A stretch of 64,000 nucleotides of DNA from Muricea muricata (Eukaryota; Cnidaria; Anthozoa; Malacalcyonacea; Plexauridae). Below are positions 32,501 through 43,755 of the stretch, piece after piece. The notes beneath the pieces were generated by a model that worked only from the letters and a program-made list of their open reading frames with translations, did not search any database and had not been told where the DNA came from. Location of the stretch: contig OY979716.1 in the NCBI GenBank assembly GCA_963855995.1, positions 37,247,390 through 37,311,389 of the forward strand, given 5' to 3'. The translations under genes were made by a program, and so were the position numbers. Numbering within the stretch: the first letter of the stretch is position 1; each line of letters begins with the position of its first letter.

Positions 32501-34540
32501 ATATATTCTGAAAAACAACAAATTTTTACTTTTTAATATGCATTTTCACCCAGAAGAACCTATTTTTTCTTCAGAAGATGTATTGCAAAATTTCAGGCCC
32601 AACCCTCTTAATGCTTGCACGCTATAAACAACTTTCAGAAATTCCACCTAATAGCATCTGTGCTACCCTTTCTCGTTCGCCATGAAGAACCTATTTTTTC
32701 TGAAGAAGATGTATTGCAAAAATGTTCTACGCCCTCTTTTACATGTACATGCGTATATTAAAATTCATTTGCCATAAATGGTATCATGTGGGGGTGGCGT
32801 GTCCATCGCCAGAATTGTCATTTTAGCATTTTCGTTTTTTCGGGTGCTTTTTTCATATATTTTTTATTTTAGGTCTTTAAACAGCTGGGTTCTTTTAAAA
32901 ACCACCCTGGCGCAACAGACAGTGAGCAAATACATGGCCCTGCCAAATTTGGGGCCGAACCCTGCAAACGCTGGCACGGTAGAAACGATTATATTTAAAA
33001 ATTCCACCTAATAGCATCTGTGCTACCTTTCTCGTTCGCCATGAAGAACCTATTTTTTCTTAAGAAGATGTATTGCAAAAATGTTCTACGTCCTCTTTAC
33101 TTATATATGCGCATATTAATTTAAAAAAAGGGTAAAAATAAGATTTTAGCCAAATGACACAGGGTTTGCAACAAAGTCCAGTTAAGGTTATGTGGCTACA
33201 TATAGGTTGATAAGCCAACCCAATGCGTTCAAAAAAATATTCAAATCTTGCCCTACGTTGATGAAACTTGGCACACACATGCATTTTGGGATGGGGAGTC
33301 ACGTGGTGGTGTCAGATTTCGAAAAAAAATCAATCCTGGTTTTTCAGCGCTGTTTTTTTTGAAAAACATTTTTTTGCATATATTAAAATTCTTTTGCCAT
33401 AAATAGTATCACGTGGGGGGCGTGTCGATCGCCAGGAATGTCATTTTTACATTTTCTTTTTTTCGGGTATTTTTTCATACATTTTCGATTTTAGGTCTTT
33501 AAATAGCTGGATTCTTCTCAAAACTGCTCTGGTGCAACAGACGGTGAGCAAATACATATGCCTACCAAATTTCAAGCCCAACCCTGCTAACGCTCGCACG
33601 GTACAAACGATTATATTTTAAAATTCCACCTAATAGCATCTGTGCTACCTTTATCGTTCGCCATGAAAAACCTATTTTTTCTTGAAAGGATGTATTGCAA
33701 AAATGATCTACGCATGAAGTTCTATCAGAAAAATGCATTCAGTAGCATGCTCTTTTAACTATAAATCTGCTTTTACTCCTTCAAATATTAATAATTGGCA
33801 AAAATTATTACAAATTGTTCCGTTTTTGAATCTGCGGACAAAGATTTCTACCAGTTAGACTTCGCCGATTGTTCTCAAACTTGGCATGTGTATTTAACAA
33901 GATAAGGGCTTGTCGAAACGTTAAAGCAGTAACAGCTAAGTTGTATAATCTTGGAGAAAATTGGGCCAGAACAGGGCATCTTTTCACCATTTCGTACGCA
34001 TTTTCACCTTGAAGAACCTATTTTTTCCTGAGAAGATGTATTGCAAAAATGATCTACACATAGAGTTCTATCAGATAGGCAAATAAAAAATTGAACACCC
34101 GATTCAGACCACGCCCACAAGTTACAAATCAACACCTCAAAAACAAAAAATATTCTTTAAATATTGACTTTGGACCACGCCCACCTCGTAAAATGACCTT
34201 TACTGAGGCCCCGCCCACCATGCCGAACGAGTTTTACCCAAAATTTACTGTGTCAACTTTCCACCTAATTGCAATCTTCAGCCAAAAATGCAATTTGGTG
34301 CTTTTTCCACCTAATAGCATACCTAACCCTAACCAGCTTCGCCCAGATTTTAATCGCTTATCAGCATAAGTGTCTCAACACGCCTTTAATAATCTTAACA
34401 CCTATCTTAATTGTTTTCTCGCTTCACCTTAAGTGCTAGACTATAAAAGCCATGTAAAAACACAAAATGTAGTAACCAGACAAATACTCACTGGAGCGTG
34501 AACTTGCAGTCTCGCAATCTCAAACGTTATTTATGTAAAT
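32501..34540. repeat. second non-coding repeat field
   Basis: More copies of the CCACCTAATAGCAT repeat, with shared companion blocks such as GAGCAAATACATGGCCCTGC (32930; cf. 33546 and 30737) and GTGGGGG.GGCGTGTC (32788, 33411; cf. 23811). From about 34330 to the hAT start nothing is recognised. Confidence 0.7.
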
Positions 34541-37103
34541 ATGGCGGATGCCAGCAATGTAGATTCTGAATCACATAGTGACTACGACATAAATGATGCG
34601 GAAACTTCGAGTCTGTCAAAACGACAGAAATTGATGTCAGCAAAAAAGAATAGTGGAGCTGCCAGATATAAATCCAAATTTAATCCAGAATGGAAAAGGA
34701 AATATTCTTTTATTGTTGAAGTGAAAAATGATAAGCACCGTTTTCACTGTACTGTCTGCAAACATGATATAAGCTGTGGTCACATGGGTTTTTCTGATGT
34801 TGAGCGACACATTGGTAAAGCGATGCACCAAAAAAATGCCAAAGCTGTTAGAACACAGACTACTCTTTCCTTTCCATCGTCATCGAGTCCACTAGCCGAA
34901 AAGGTAACTATTGGTACCTGTAAATTCCAGCTCTATTGCGGTTGGTTGTTAGTGGAATGCTAAAATATTTTTTCTTCTTTACATTAGGTTATACGTGCTG
35001 AGGTGAGGGTGGCTATGATGCTTGTACAACACAACATTCCTTTTGCATTAGCTGATGAACTGACACCACTATTACAAGACATCTTTTCAGACAGTGAGAT
35101 TGCAAAGAATTTCTCATCAAGAAGAACCAAAACAGCTTGCATGATTAATGGTGCTATTGCCCCCTTCTTTCTGGAATGCTTTCTTGAACATATAAGAAGT
35201 AACCCATTCTCGCTTGCTGTTGATGGATCCAGCAACTCTGATTTTGAAAAAATGAACCCACTAACTGTTCGAATTTTTGACGTCAATCGTGGAAGCGTGT
35301 GCACTCAATTCTTAGATATGTGCAAGTCTTCTAGCTCGACCGCCCAAGGCATTTTTGCAAAAATGGAGGAAGCGATGACAACCTACAATATTCCATGGAA
35401 AAACTGTGTTGGTTTAAGCGTGGACAACACATCGGTTAATATGGGCTGTAGAAATTCAATAAAGACGCATGTTTTAGACAAGAACCCAGCAATCTATATT
35501 ATGGGATGTCCGTGTCATATTGTGCACAAAACAGCAGGAAAAGCTGCCGATGCTTTTGAGGAGGTAAAGTTTATGTTTAAAACTGCATTGAAAGATAAAA
35601 GACCCAACGTGTTTGGTCAATATGTGTTTTGTTGCGTTATTTCTTCTTTTTGCAGATATCTAAATTTAGTGTTGACATTCTAGTCGTTGACATATTTTAC
35701 TGGTTTGAAGTGACTTTTGTGACATTAACTACGGAAAAATTGTCAAACATGTAAACACAAGATGGTTAAGCCTCGAGCACGCTGTTGGCAGGGTGCTGGC
35801 ACAATTTCCTGGCCTGAAGAGTTATTTTCTATCTAATGGTGTTTATTTTTTTATTAATCTAACAATTTTGTATTTTAACCTTGTTTATTGAACTTATTCA
35901 TTTGATATTACGGACGAAAACGATGCTAGGTTTAGAAGACTACATTCCCGATTTCAAGATCCTATGACGGAAGTGTGTCTATTATTCTACCAAACAGCCC
36001 TTCAAACCGTTGTTCATTTCAATATGTTTCTCCAACTTGAAGATCCTGTGATACCAGTTATTTATGAGCAAACTAATTCATTCTTACAGAGGCTTGCTAA
36101 CAAGTTTCTGACGGTACAAACTATTAAGGCAGCAAATGGAGATTACACTACTCTTCAATTCAAGGAACCAGCTGTGCAACATGAAGGTAATATAGAAGTA
36201 TAACGAATAAATTTTCAACTAATACAGGAGTTCAATTTTACAGTTTACGTTTTGTATTGAAACCTTTACAGTGTGTGGTTATGTCAGCTAGATTATACTT
36301 CTATTATAGATAATGGTTTGTTTGTGGGAATGACTACCAAAACACGTCTGTGTCAACTGTTTGATGATGGAAATATCAGTGAAGCTCAGCGAAATACTTT
36401 CTACAAGAGTGTACGTGCATTCTACGTTCGAGCTATGGAATATGCAACAAGTAATCTACCATTAAACGATGAACTGTTGAAGAATGCGAGGTTTCTTGAT
36501 TTCCATCGTAGAGAGAGTGCTAGTATTTCCCAAGTTGAATATTTCGTGAACAGGTAAATTAATTAAAGAATATGATGTTACATTGGACAGTTGAGGGCTG
36601 TGACTGCTCAGTGTTCCACTAACTCTCATACAAGTACACTCTCTTCATGTTTCTTGCTTTTCTACTTATTAGGTATTTGAGTTGTTATTGTTAACTTTCA
36701 TTGGTAACTTTTTGGGTTGGAACTCGCCTGAACAAATGGATAATTTGTCAGAGGAATTTGTTGAGTTCCAGTTGCCCAACGATAATGATATACCAATAGA
36801 AACTTGAGATAAAGCAACTGTTTCGGTGGACGAAGATGAGAAATGCTATCACAGAATGGACTTTGTTTGGCAGTACATCTCAATTATGAAGACACCAGAC
36901 CATACGCAACGCTTTTTGATGCTCTCTAAAGTTGCTATGTTGGTTCTTGTGATCCCTCATTGTAATGCTGAAGAAGAGTGTGTTTTTTCTATGGTAAGAA
37001 AGAACAAGACTGCCTTCCGACCAAGTCTGGACCTGAAAGGAACACTTTCCAGCATTTTAACCATTAAATTAGGTCAGGATAAACATTTTCATCAGTTCGA
37101 ATA
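34541..37103 (+). pseudogene. hAT transposase, multi-exon, nearly intact
   Basis: Exon 1 (34541-34903) encodes an acidic/Ser N-terminus and a zinc-finger-like CTVCKHDISCG...H. Exon 2 (34988-35563) is in phase and encodes FSLAVDGSSNSD (catalytic Asp region), VGLSVDNTSVNMG and GCPCHIVHKTAGKA. Exon 3 starts at 35656 and has a frameshift near 35715, after which it reads HVNTRWLSLEHAVGRVL. Further exons cover about 35935-36186 and 36287-36555. The last exon has one stop (TGA 36805-36807, where Trp is likely expected) before IPHCNAEEECVFSMVRKNKT, the hAT dimerisation motif. The frame ends at 37103 exactly at the junction with the retrotransposon, and no 3' terminal repeat follows. It fits the ZNF862-like/hAT families common in cnidarians. 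Confidence 0.82.
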
Positions 37104-37156
37104 ATTAATTACTTGGTGTAACTCGTAATGTAAGTTTTTAAAATCATTCCAACACA
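37100..37156 (-). repeat. left copy of the 57-bp terminal direct repeat (truncated 3' LTR)
   Basis: Differs from 43699-43755 by one base (C/T). On its left it runs directly into the hAT stop codon, so the remainder of the LTR and the hAT 3' end are both missing. Confidence 0.8.
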
Positions 37157-37229
37157 CCGGAAGGATGAGGTTGATACAATTACATTCTAAATGTTCGAAC
37201 AACAAAATATCAACGCTGTCTAGTTCAAC

Positions 37230-38150
37230 AAATTTTAGTCATCGTCTTCGTTTTCGTAATAATCGACTAAAACTATCAAGGAAACACTTCTTTGACAATT
37301 CCTAGACGGTATTCACCTCGCAATACATTTTTGTCCGCCACTACCACTACATCACCAGGACACAAGTTACGAGTACTCGCATTCCACTTTTGCTGGGTCA
37401 CGAGCGTCGGTGCGTATAATCAAATCCATTGGTTCCAAGGGTTCCAATAGGTCTCTCATTGAGAAGGTTCGCAGCCTCCAAACATACCGTTAGAAATTCG
37501 GGAACTGAAAGACGACGTTTTCCTACTGCAAACATGATAGCCCTTTTCGCTGCTTTGACTAGTGTCTCAAACGCTCCTTGATACCAGGGACTATCTGCAG
37601 GTCCAAATACCCAAGTCATACCATTCTTTGTCCCATTCCTGTGCAACCCGGCCCAGACTCACGCTCTGCCAGGCGTTGCTGAGTTCTCTTTCCGCCCCAG
37701 TAAGTTGCAACCCAGGATCACTATATATAAATTGCGGCCAGCCTCAAATACTCGCAAATCGACTTAACCCCAACAGGAGTGAGGGAGTGTCATACCCATA
37801 AACGGCTTCAATGTGCACAGCCCTGGATGCAAGGTCGGTGAATATGACTCCATACGCTTTTGTACTTCCCCACGAACTGGGTACGGTCCAAACAGGTCAA
37901 GCATAGTGTGGGTAAAAGGCGGCGCTTGCTTCAAACGAGCTTCCGGCAATAGTCCCATCTCTTGGTATCCCAGTTTCACGTCTCACAACTTGCACAATTG
38001 GTATTTGCTTTTTACAGATTGGGCGATCTTGCTACCATGGGCAGTCCAGTATTTACTTCGAAAATGAGCCAGGGTAGCATCACAGCTTCTATGTCCACTC
38101 TCTTTATGTGCTCGATTCATCAACAATCAGGTCAGTGGATATCGGGTTGG
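37230..38150 (-). pseudogene. BEL/Pao integrase and C-terminal domain, fragmented
   Basis: Read across three frames: an HHCC-like start (HKESGHRSCDATLAHFRSKY, ~38110), THTMLDLFGPYPV (~37890, first catalytic Asp), and PADSPWYQGAFETLVKAAKR (~37600, Glu region). The C-terminal domain then reads CPGDVVVVADKNVLRGEYRL (~37360-37300), typical of the DUF5641-type end of BEL pol. Confidence 0.8.
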
Positions 38151-38204
38151 CATTAATTTTTGTAAGGACGCATCCGGTGTCATAGGGTTTTGGTTTGTCA
38201 AGCG

Positions 38205-39228
38205 TCAGCCAATCACGTAATAACCATTTTCGTCTTTCCTATGATTGAGAGATTCGTACCTGCCGTCACAATGCCCTTTACAATTGGTTTTCTCTACTTC
38301 AATACTCGGCTCCCTCTGTGCATCTCTCACCATGACATCCTCTGCCTTTTGCAGTAGCTGCAGGGATATTTCACTGATCTTCCCTCCCTTGAACGACCTT
38401 TGCTTCGCTATTCCGAGTATTCTTGCGACAATCCACATAATTTTGTTGACATCACTATACTGCTTGTAATCGAGAACAGGCGAACTTGACATGGCTGTTG
38501 TACTGTATCGAATTCTCTTTTTGCCGGGCAAAGCTTCTTTCTTTTGCATTCCAAACTTTAATCCCCACTCTTCAATGGGTTTATACAGGATTGGCGGTCC
38601 ATTCCACTAATGTGAATCTTCCCCTAGCTGGTCTGGAATTCGGCAGCCAGTCAGCCAAGTCTGCCATGTTGTCCTCGCCAGAAATCCATGCCCAACTTGA
38701 TAAGTCTCCATCTGTTGCAGCCTGTATTTCTCCAATTCTCACACCTTCGTACAATTTGAACCTGGTACTGATCTTATTTATCATGCTCAACACGGTCTCA
38801 GAATCCACTAGTTGTAGCACTCTCTTGAAATCAAAACGCATCTCGGACTCAATTACTTTCTGTCCTTGCTTCGAAAGCATGGTCGCGTTCAATTCCATTT
38901 GAGGCGTACAGAGTTTATTCACCGGGGATATACGACATTTGGCCATAATCAGTCGACACCAATAAAGTCCACTTTGAAGAGTCCATCTTCCATCGTAAGC
39001 GGCATAACCATATGCTATGTTGCTTCCGTCGCTCAAGATTATAAGCCACGGCCGTCCAACCGCATCTTCTGGTCGTAAGTTTTGAGGAAGATGCAAGCGA
39101 TCGAGCTCAAATAACGTAGTGAAGAAACTAACCCATTTGGTAGTCAAATCAGCTGGAAGGGGTGTGTCCCAATCAAGCTTCTCTTCAGCACATTTTCGCC
39201 AATAAGGTAAAGGGAATGACGAGCCCAA
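38205..39228 (-). pseudogene. BEL/Pao RNase H region
   Basis: ILSDGSNIAYGYAAY (Asp), TPQMELNATML (Glu) and LQLVDSETVLSMI (Asp) give the RNase H triad in order within 39228-38581, followed by WAWISGEDNMADLADW. The next frame (38549-38205) is the linker before integrase. Uninterrupted for 215 codons. Confidence 0.8.
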
Positions 39229-40854
39229 GAGGATTGTATATCTTCATCACTTGCTCTTGTACCGTTCTCTTTGTCAGGATGTCGGGTAATGCCTTCGGAA
39301 TATCGACTTTTTTAAGGTTGGCACCAGTGCGTAATCTTCGTCTTTTGCTGCTTAAGTTCAGCGTGACTTCATAAAGAATCACGTCGCTCCGAGGATCCCA
39401 ACCAAGACCAAGTACTCGAAGATTTGCATCTGTTCCTTTCAACATGCTAATCGAGTGTCCAACTTTCTGTGCTGAATGGTTTCCATTGTCCAACCGCAGC
39501 TGCGCAAGATTCACTCGGGGGTTTTCTTCACCACTAAACTGCCAGCATTTCATCGAAAATCCACCCTTAGTGAGCATGGACTCTGTTTCGTTAGCCACTT
39601 TTACTGCAGAACACAGGGTTGGTTTTGAATCAATGAGGTCATCGACGTAACTTGAGTTCTTCAACAACTCAGCTGCCTCAGGGCTATCTTCTTTGAATCT
39701 TTCTGCTGTCTTGTAAATAGCTTCAGTGCTAATGGCTGGTGCAGGGGTATCTCCCATATTTACCCATTCCATCACATAGATATCAGGCGGTCTATTCACT
39801 TCTAAATCACGCCACAGGAAACGATGACAATCCTTCTCGGTTTCTTTTAAATATACAGAGTTGAACATTTTTGTTATGTCGCCAACTAGTGCCACTGCTT
39901 CTTCTCGCCATCGTAACAAGACGCCTAGCAAATTATTCATCTAACTGTCCGGTCCTTTTGCCAAACAGGAATTTAGGGATATACTCCTTTGTGGATTTGA
40001 CTCGAATTGAATACGATACGCACAGGCGTGGAGGATGACTTTGGGTTAACGACTGCCAGGTTGGAGATGTAGAACTTGGGGCCTTTCCAATCCAGAACCT
40101 CGTGCGCAGTAAGTTTTCGAGCCACTTTACGTTGCACCATATCGTTCATCTGTTCTTTGTAGGTTAATGCCCATTGTTCATCTTTCTGTAGACTGCGCTC
40201 AGTTTTCTCTAGGATGGACAGAGCTGCATTGTAATTATCAGGGAGGGTGCTAGGATGTTGAATCCAGGAATAGGAAGTTCGCCAGCATTGGTTCTGCTCG
40301 TCATACTCGAGATTTTCTTGGATAATCTTTAACTCTTGTTCTTCTTTAAAAGAATATGTATGTCCTCGTACGGGGCATTTACCACATCGGCAGCTGCCAC
40401 AGCGAGGGTTGGTTTCTGTGCCCATTTCTTCACCCTCAATGAATTTTCCAAGACAATTCTCTTCTTGTTTTGTCGATATCGAATGCACAGTGCCCTCAAT
40501 TTTGCACGACTCTTTGTCTTCACTGGTACTGAGAACTGGAAAGGAAGGCATGAACTGAGGGTGCGTTTCGAGTTGAACTTTGTAGGTTTCAGCCCTGATC
40601 TTGACATCATGAATAACCTTGGCAAGGTTGGAATCGTATTGAGTTCCTTCAGTCAGTTCGGGATGGGTTCCCTGAAGACAGATGCCTAACTCGCCACTCA
40701 TCACACTTAGATCCTCTCCATAACGTGCTTCCTCCTTCTTAGGATGCAAACCGAAAAAAATCACATCCAAGGAGAACGTCGACATTGTTGCTTTTCCACC
40801 AGAGAGACTCAGAATCGTATTCTGGGAACATTTCCTCTTGGACTTTATAATCAA
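39185..40854 (-). pseudogene. BEL/Pao reverse transcriptase, split by stop and frameshift
   Basis: 40854-39973 carries the pre-RT region with VLDWKGPKFYISNLAVVNP and RIVFNSSQ. The frame then breaks; after a TAG just before 39940 it reads MNNLLGVLLRWREEAVALVG and DITKMFNSVYL (motif A, catalytic Asp), then LLKNSSYVDDLIDS (motif C, YVDD), followed by the thumb to 39185. The enzyme copied the element's RNA in cytoplasmic particles when active. Not functional here. Confidence 0.85.
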
Positions 40855-41340
40855 GCTTGTTTACTGGGCCAGTTATTTGATCCATACCATACACAGTTAC
40901 AGTCACCTTTCTACCAGACTTTGTACGTAGCGCGAATTCACATTGTTGGGTATGGTGTGTTTTCTCTACGTTTCCCATAGTTATCACATCTAAAGTTATT
41001 TTCCCGAGTTTTTTGGCACGTATTTTCTCCGCCGCTCGGTGGGTGATATAAGTCGCATTGGAGCCTCCATCACAGCAGACAGATACGGATTTATTGTTCC
41101 CACAAACCATCGCTTGATATATGAGATAGAGGGAAGGAGAATTACCTTGTGACACATGGGTTTCCTTTTGTGTGGCTGTTTCGTCCTTCTGCACTTCTGG
41201 AGTCGTTTCTTTAGGATTTTTTTGTTCACAAAGAAGCCGGTAATGTTGTTGTCTTCCACACGCACACAAATTGGTCTTTGGACAATCACTCCTTCTGTGA
41301 TTTCCGAAGCACTTAAAACAGGCGTTGATTTGCTTTAGGA
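40739..41340 (-). pseudogene. BEL/Pao zinc knuckle and aspartic protease
   Basis: Near 41325-41290 the frame reads CFKCFGNHRRSDC, a C-x2-C-x4-H-x4-C knuckle. It continues into the protease at about 41110: VSVCCDGGSNATYI, where the DUF1758-type active site D-G-G-S replaces the usual D-S/T-G. NVDVLLGCDFF closes the domain near 40750. This part is open from 41269, with the knuckle in the same frame upstream. Confidence 0.8.
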
Positions 41341-41523
41341 GTTCGTATTTCCCGTTCTTGCTGCCAACAGGTAATTTCTGAAATTCCTTGCCTTCCGCTG
41401 TAGTGTGAGTAATAGCGTCCTTTCGATGCGCGGGATAAGCGCACTTGTAATGCTTGAAGCTTGTTTCTTTACATGATACCCATATTGCCTTCTTCGCTCA
41501 TTTATGCGCTGATCATTATTCAT

Positions 41524-42122
41524 TCACTTTACTTGCGCCTCTGCTACACGGGCAACAGCTTCATGCTCACCGTCCAAGAACTTCATAAACGCGTTGAATG
41601 GACAGACTTTCTTGTAAGGACTCATGTCTCTGTACTTGCGCCTCCATTCTGCTTTTAAATTACTTGGTAAGAGCTCACTGATCATGTCCACATCTCTCAT
41701 AGTAAGAATGTTCAACCTTCCTAACTCCTCCAGTTGACTATAAGCTACTTCTGTTTCATCAATCAGTTCAACCAAGCCTTTGTAAGTCTTCTTCTTTTAC
41801 TGCTTTAAGCTTATGTAAATCATATATGCTTACTTGCTTCACTTTTGGCCAATCTCTTTAATTCATGAGCCAGTGCCATCTTATTTGCATAGACTGCTTT
41901 AAATTCCGGCCAGTCTTTTTTCTGACCACTGAATGTTGGTAATGACACCTTTTTGATCTGGATGTTGGGGTCCATACTCATACGAGACGGTACAAAAGGG
42001 GAAGCTAATGGGGGATTTATAGAGGCGACGGGAACAGGAGCATGTTGAGGGATAGGGATATGTGTGTTGTCCACATAGGAACCAGGTTGGACTGTTGATG
42101 GATGTTGGGCTGATGTTTGCAA
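41524..42122 (-). pseudogene. BEL/Pao gag, DUF1759-like region
   Basis: VSLPTFSGQKKDWPEFKAVY near 41945-41890 is the DUF1759 hallmark (LP.FSG...W..F). After frame changes near 41800 it continues YSQLEELGRLNILT and MISELLPSNLKAEWRRKY to the stop at 41524. In this family the region forms part of the capsid. Confidence 0.75.
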
Positions 42123-42790
42123 ATTATGGTTGTTGATAGTATTGGGAAATAAACAAGGCCTAGTAGTTGAACTGTGGAAAACTTGTTATAATTCCAGGCG
42201 ACATACTTGTGCTTAAACATGTATTCGCACTCTTCTGAGATTGAAGGTGGGACTGTGAATTGTTTGGGCTTTGATAGGAGGTGATTGCACTTGAAATTCC
42301 TGGCACTGGAGTATCCAATTGATAGCATGGATTGAATGGGTTCTGGTGAGGGATATTCTGCACAAGTAGACTTGGGCTGGGGTCACCAGGCTGAGGTGGG
42401 TCAAATGACGGTGCCCAGAGGGTGGGATACTGAGGCAATGTAGAAGTATTTACTTGAACAGCACTTACGCTGGTAGAGTGGGTCTCAGCAAAATAATGGA
42501 GATTCAGACTCGGATCAACAGTTATGTTGTTTACACTAGCATCACTGGTTTGGGACTCACACTTGGGATTTAGTTCTCTAAAATCATACCTGTAGGAGGC
42601 ATAAAACTGGGAGCTGTCGTATTCAAATTCCCGGGTGCAATCACTGTGGATGGGGAATTACTGCACCTTGCCTGCCCCTCTGTAAATGTATCTGGTGAAT
42701 GCTGAGGCTCACTTGTGGGTGTGTCTTTGGGAAGGGAATTGTTCTCACACAAATCTGAAGAAGTACTTTCATAGTTGAGCTGCTCTTTAT

Positions 42791-43333
42791 TCAATGTGGG
42801 TAAACAGCTTTCATATAATATAAGTTTATCGTACGCACCTGACTGTAAACCTGTCCGACAACTTTCTCAATTTCTGACTGTAATTGAAGGTCCTCCCCAG
42901 ACTTGGACAATTCAATCAAGTACAGCTCTGAAGTTTTCTTGCACATCATGTCTAACATTAACTGCAACTCTTGCTTATCTAGTTTCAAAGCTTCAACATT
43001 TGGATTCGTAGTGTTGATGTTCTCATAAACAGCTTTAACTATCTGCCCCATTCGACGAATGTCAAATTTTAAAGCAATTCTTGCTGGTCCTGCTGCTTGA
43101 CTTTTACTGAGTGCCTCGTTACTGGCTTTTTGTTGCAAAAACACATCTCTAGCGTCCTCGTAACTACATTGTACATGGCGTCTGTATTCAATAACATCTT
43201 CTCCATTAACGGTACGATGTTCTGCATACGCTTCTTGTGATACAAGCTCTTCAAACTCCTCATTAACGGACCAAAACTCATCGTATACGTTCTCAAGGTT
43301 GTCCATTAAATCTTTTAAAACTCCAAACTCCAC
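42791..43333 (-). CDS. BEL/Pao gag N-terminal region
   Basis: 180 codons starting MEFGVLKDLMDNLENVYDEF, mostly helical with coiled-coil character (EFEELV, QLQSEIEKVVGQV). Its position upstream of the DUF1759-like segment makes it the start of gag. No zinc finger here. Downstream, 42.1-42.79 kb is Pro/Ser/Gln-rich and frameshifted. Confidence 0.5.
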   Translation of the reverse strand: MEFGVLKDLMDNLENVYDEFWSVNEEFEELVSQEAYAEHRTVNGEDVIEYRRHVQCSYEDARDVFLQQKASNEALSKSQAAGPARIALKFDIRRMGQIVKAVYENINTTNPNVEALKLDKQELQLMLDMMCKKTSELYLIELSKSGEDLQLQSEIEKVVGQVYSQVRTINLYYMKAVYPH

Positions 43334-43755
43334 CTCTCTATTAGCTGAATTAATAAGACGTATCGACGCAAATGTAACAGAAGTTTTAGCCTACTTCTTT
43401 TGTGCTTTTTGACTTGTTTTGTTTCACTCACTTTAACCTTACAAGTTTCTGTAACGACTAAGCGGTTACTATCTTTGAGCAACTTTGAGTATCCTTTTGC
43501 CACGCTCCTTTAAAGTCCACTTCTTTAAAGCACCGATGTTAATTCCACAAGTGTTTTACTGTACAAGGTTGTCGTAATAGTAGGGTGCTTTAACGCGCTT
43601 CGATTAGTATGTTTAATACCAGACACGTTGTTCACAAACAAAGTTTTATTCACTTACAAATAAATCCCTTATTAAAGCCAGAGAAAGGATGGACTCCTAA
43701 TAATTAATTACTTGGTGTAACTTGTAATGTAAGTTTTTAAAATCATTCCAACACA
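43334..43755 (-). repeat. probable 5' LTR and leader of the BEL/Pao element
   Basis: The outer 57 bp match the left terminus. Inward the sequence is non-coding apart from short frames, with AATAAA-type signals near 43650-43640 on the minus strand. The inner LTR edge and primer-binding site cannot be fixed because the other LTR is truncated. Confidence 0.5.

Larger units (their letters stand above)
23274..34318. mobile_element. 11-kb repeat-rich compartment bounded by inverted GCTATTAGGTGGAA termini
   Basis: The left border GCTATTAGGTGGAA (23274) interrupts an intron of the Ulp1 gene; the right border is TTCCACCTAATAGC (ending 34318). Between them are the tyrosine-recombinase gene, the exon arrays and many partial copies of one dispersed repeat. 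No target duplication is obvious, and the same motif also occurs internally, so the true ends could differ. I treat it as one candidate large element or an accretion of related elements. Both readings are inference; the motif copies are seen. Confidence 0.45.
37100..43755 (-). mobile_element. BEL/Pao LTR retrotransposon, degraded
   Basis: In minus-strand order it carries a gag-like region, zinc knuckle, aspartic protease, reverse transcriptase, RNase H and integrase, the order of BEL/Pao elements. A 57-bp direct repeat at both ends (37100-37156 and 43699-43755, one mismatch) starts TGTGTTGGAATGA on the minus strand, as BEL LTRs commonly do. The 5' LTR probably extends inward into 43.3-43.7 kb, while the left copy is cut to 57 bp where it meets the hAT gene. 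Many frameshifts and stops. Confidence 0.85.

Noticed and set aside
37100..43755. 57-bp direct repeat as a target-site duplication
   Set aside because: Far too long for LTR integration (4-6 bp); better explained as the outer part of the LTR, one copy truncated.
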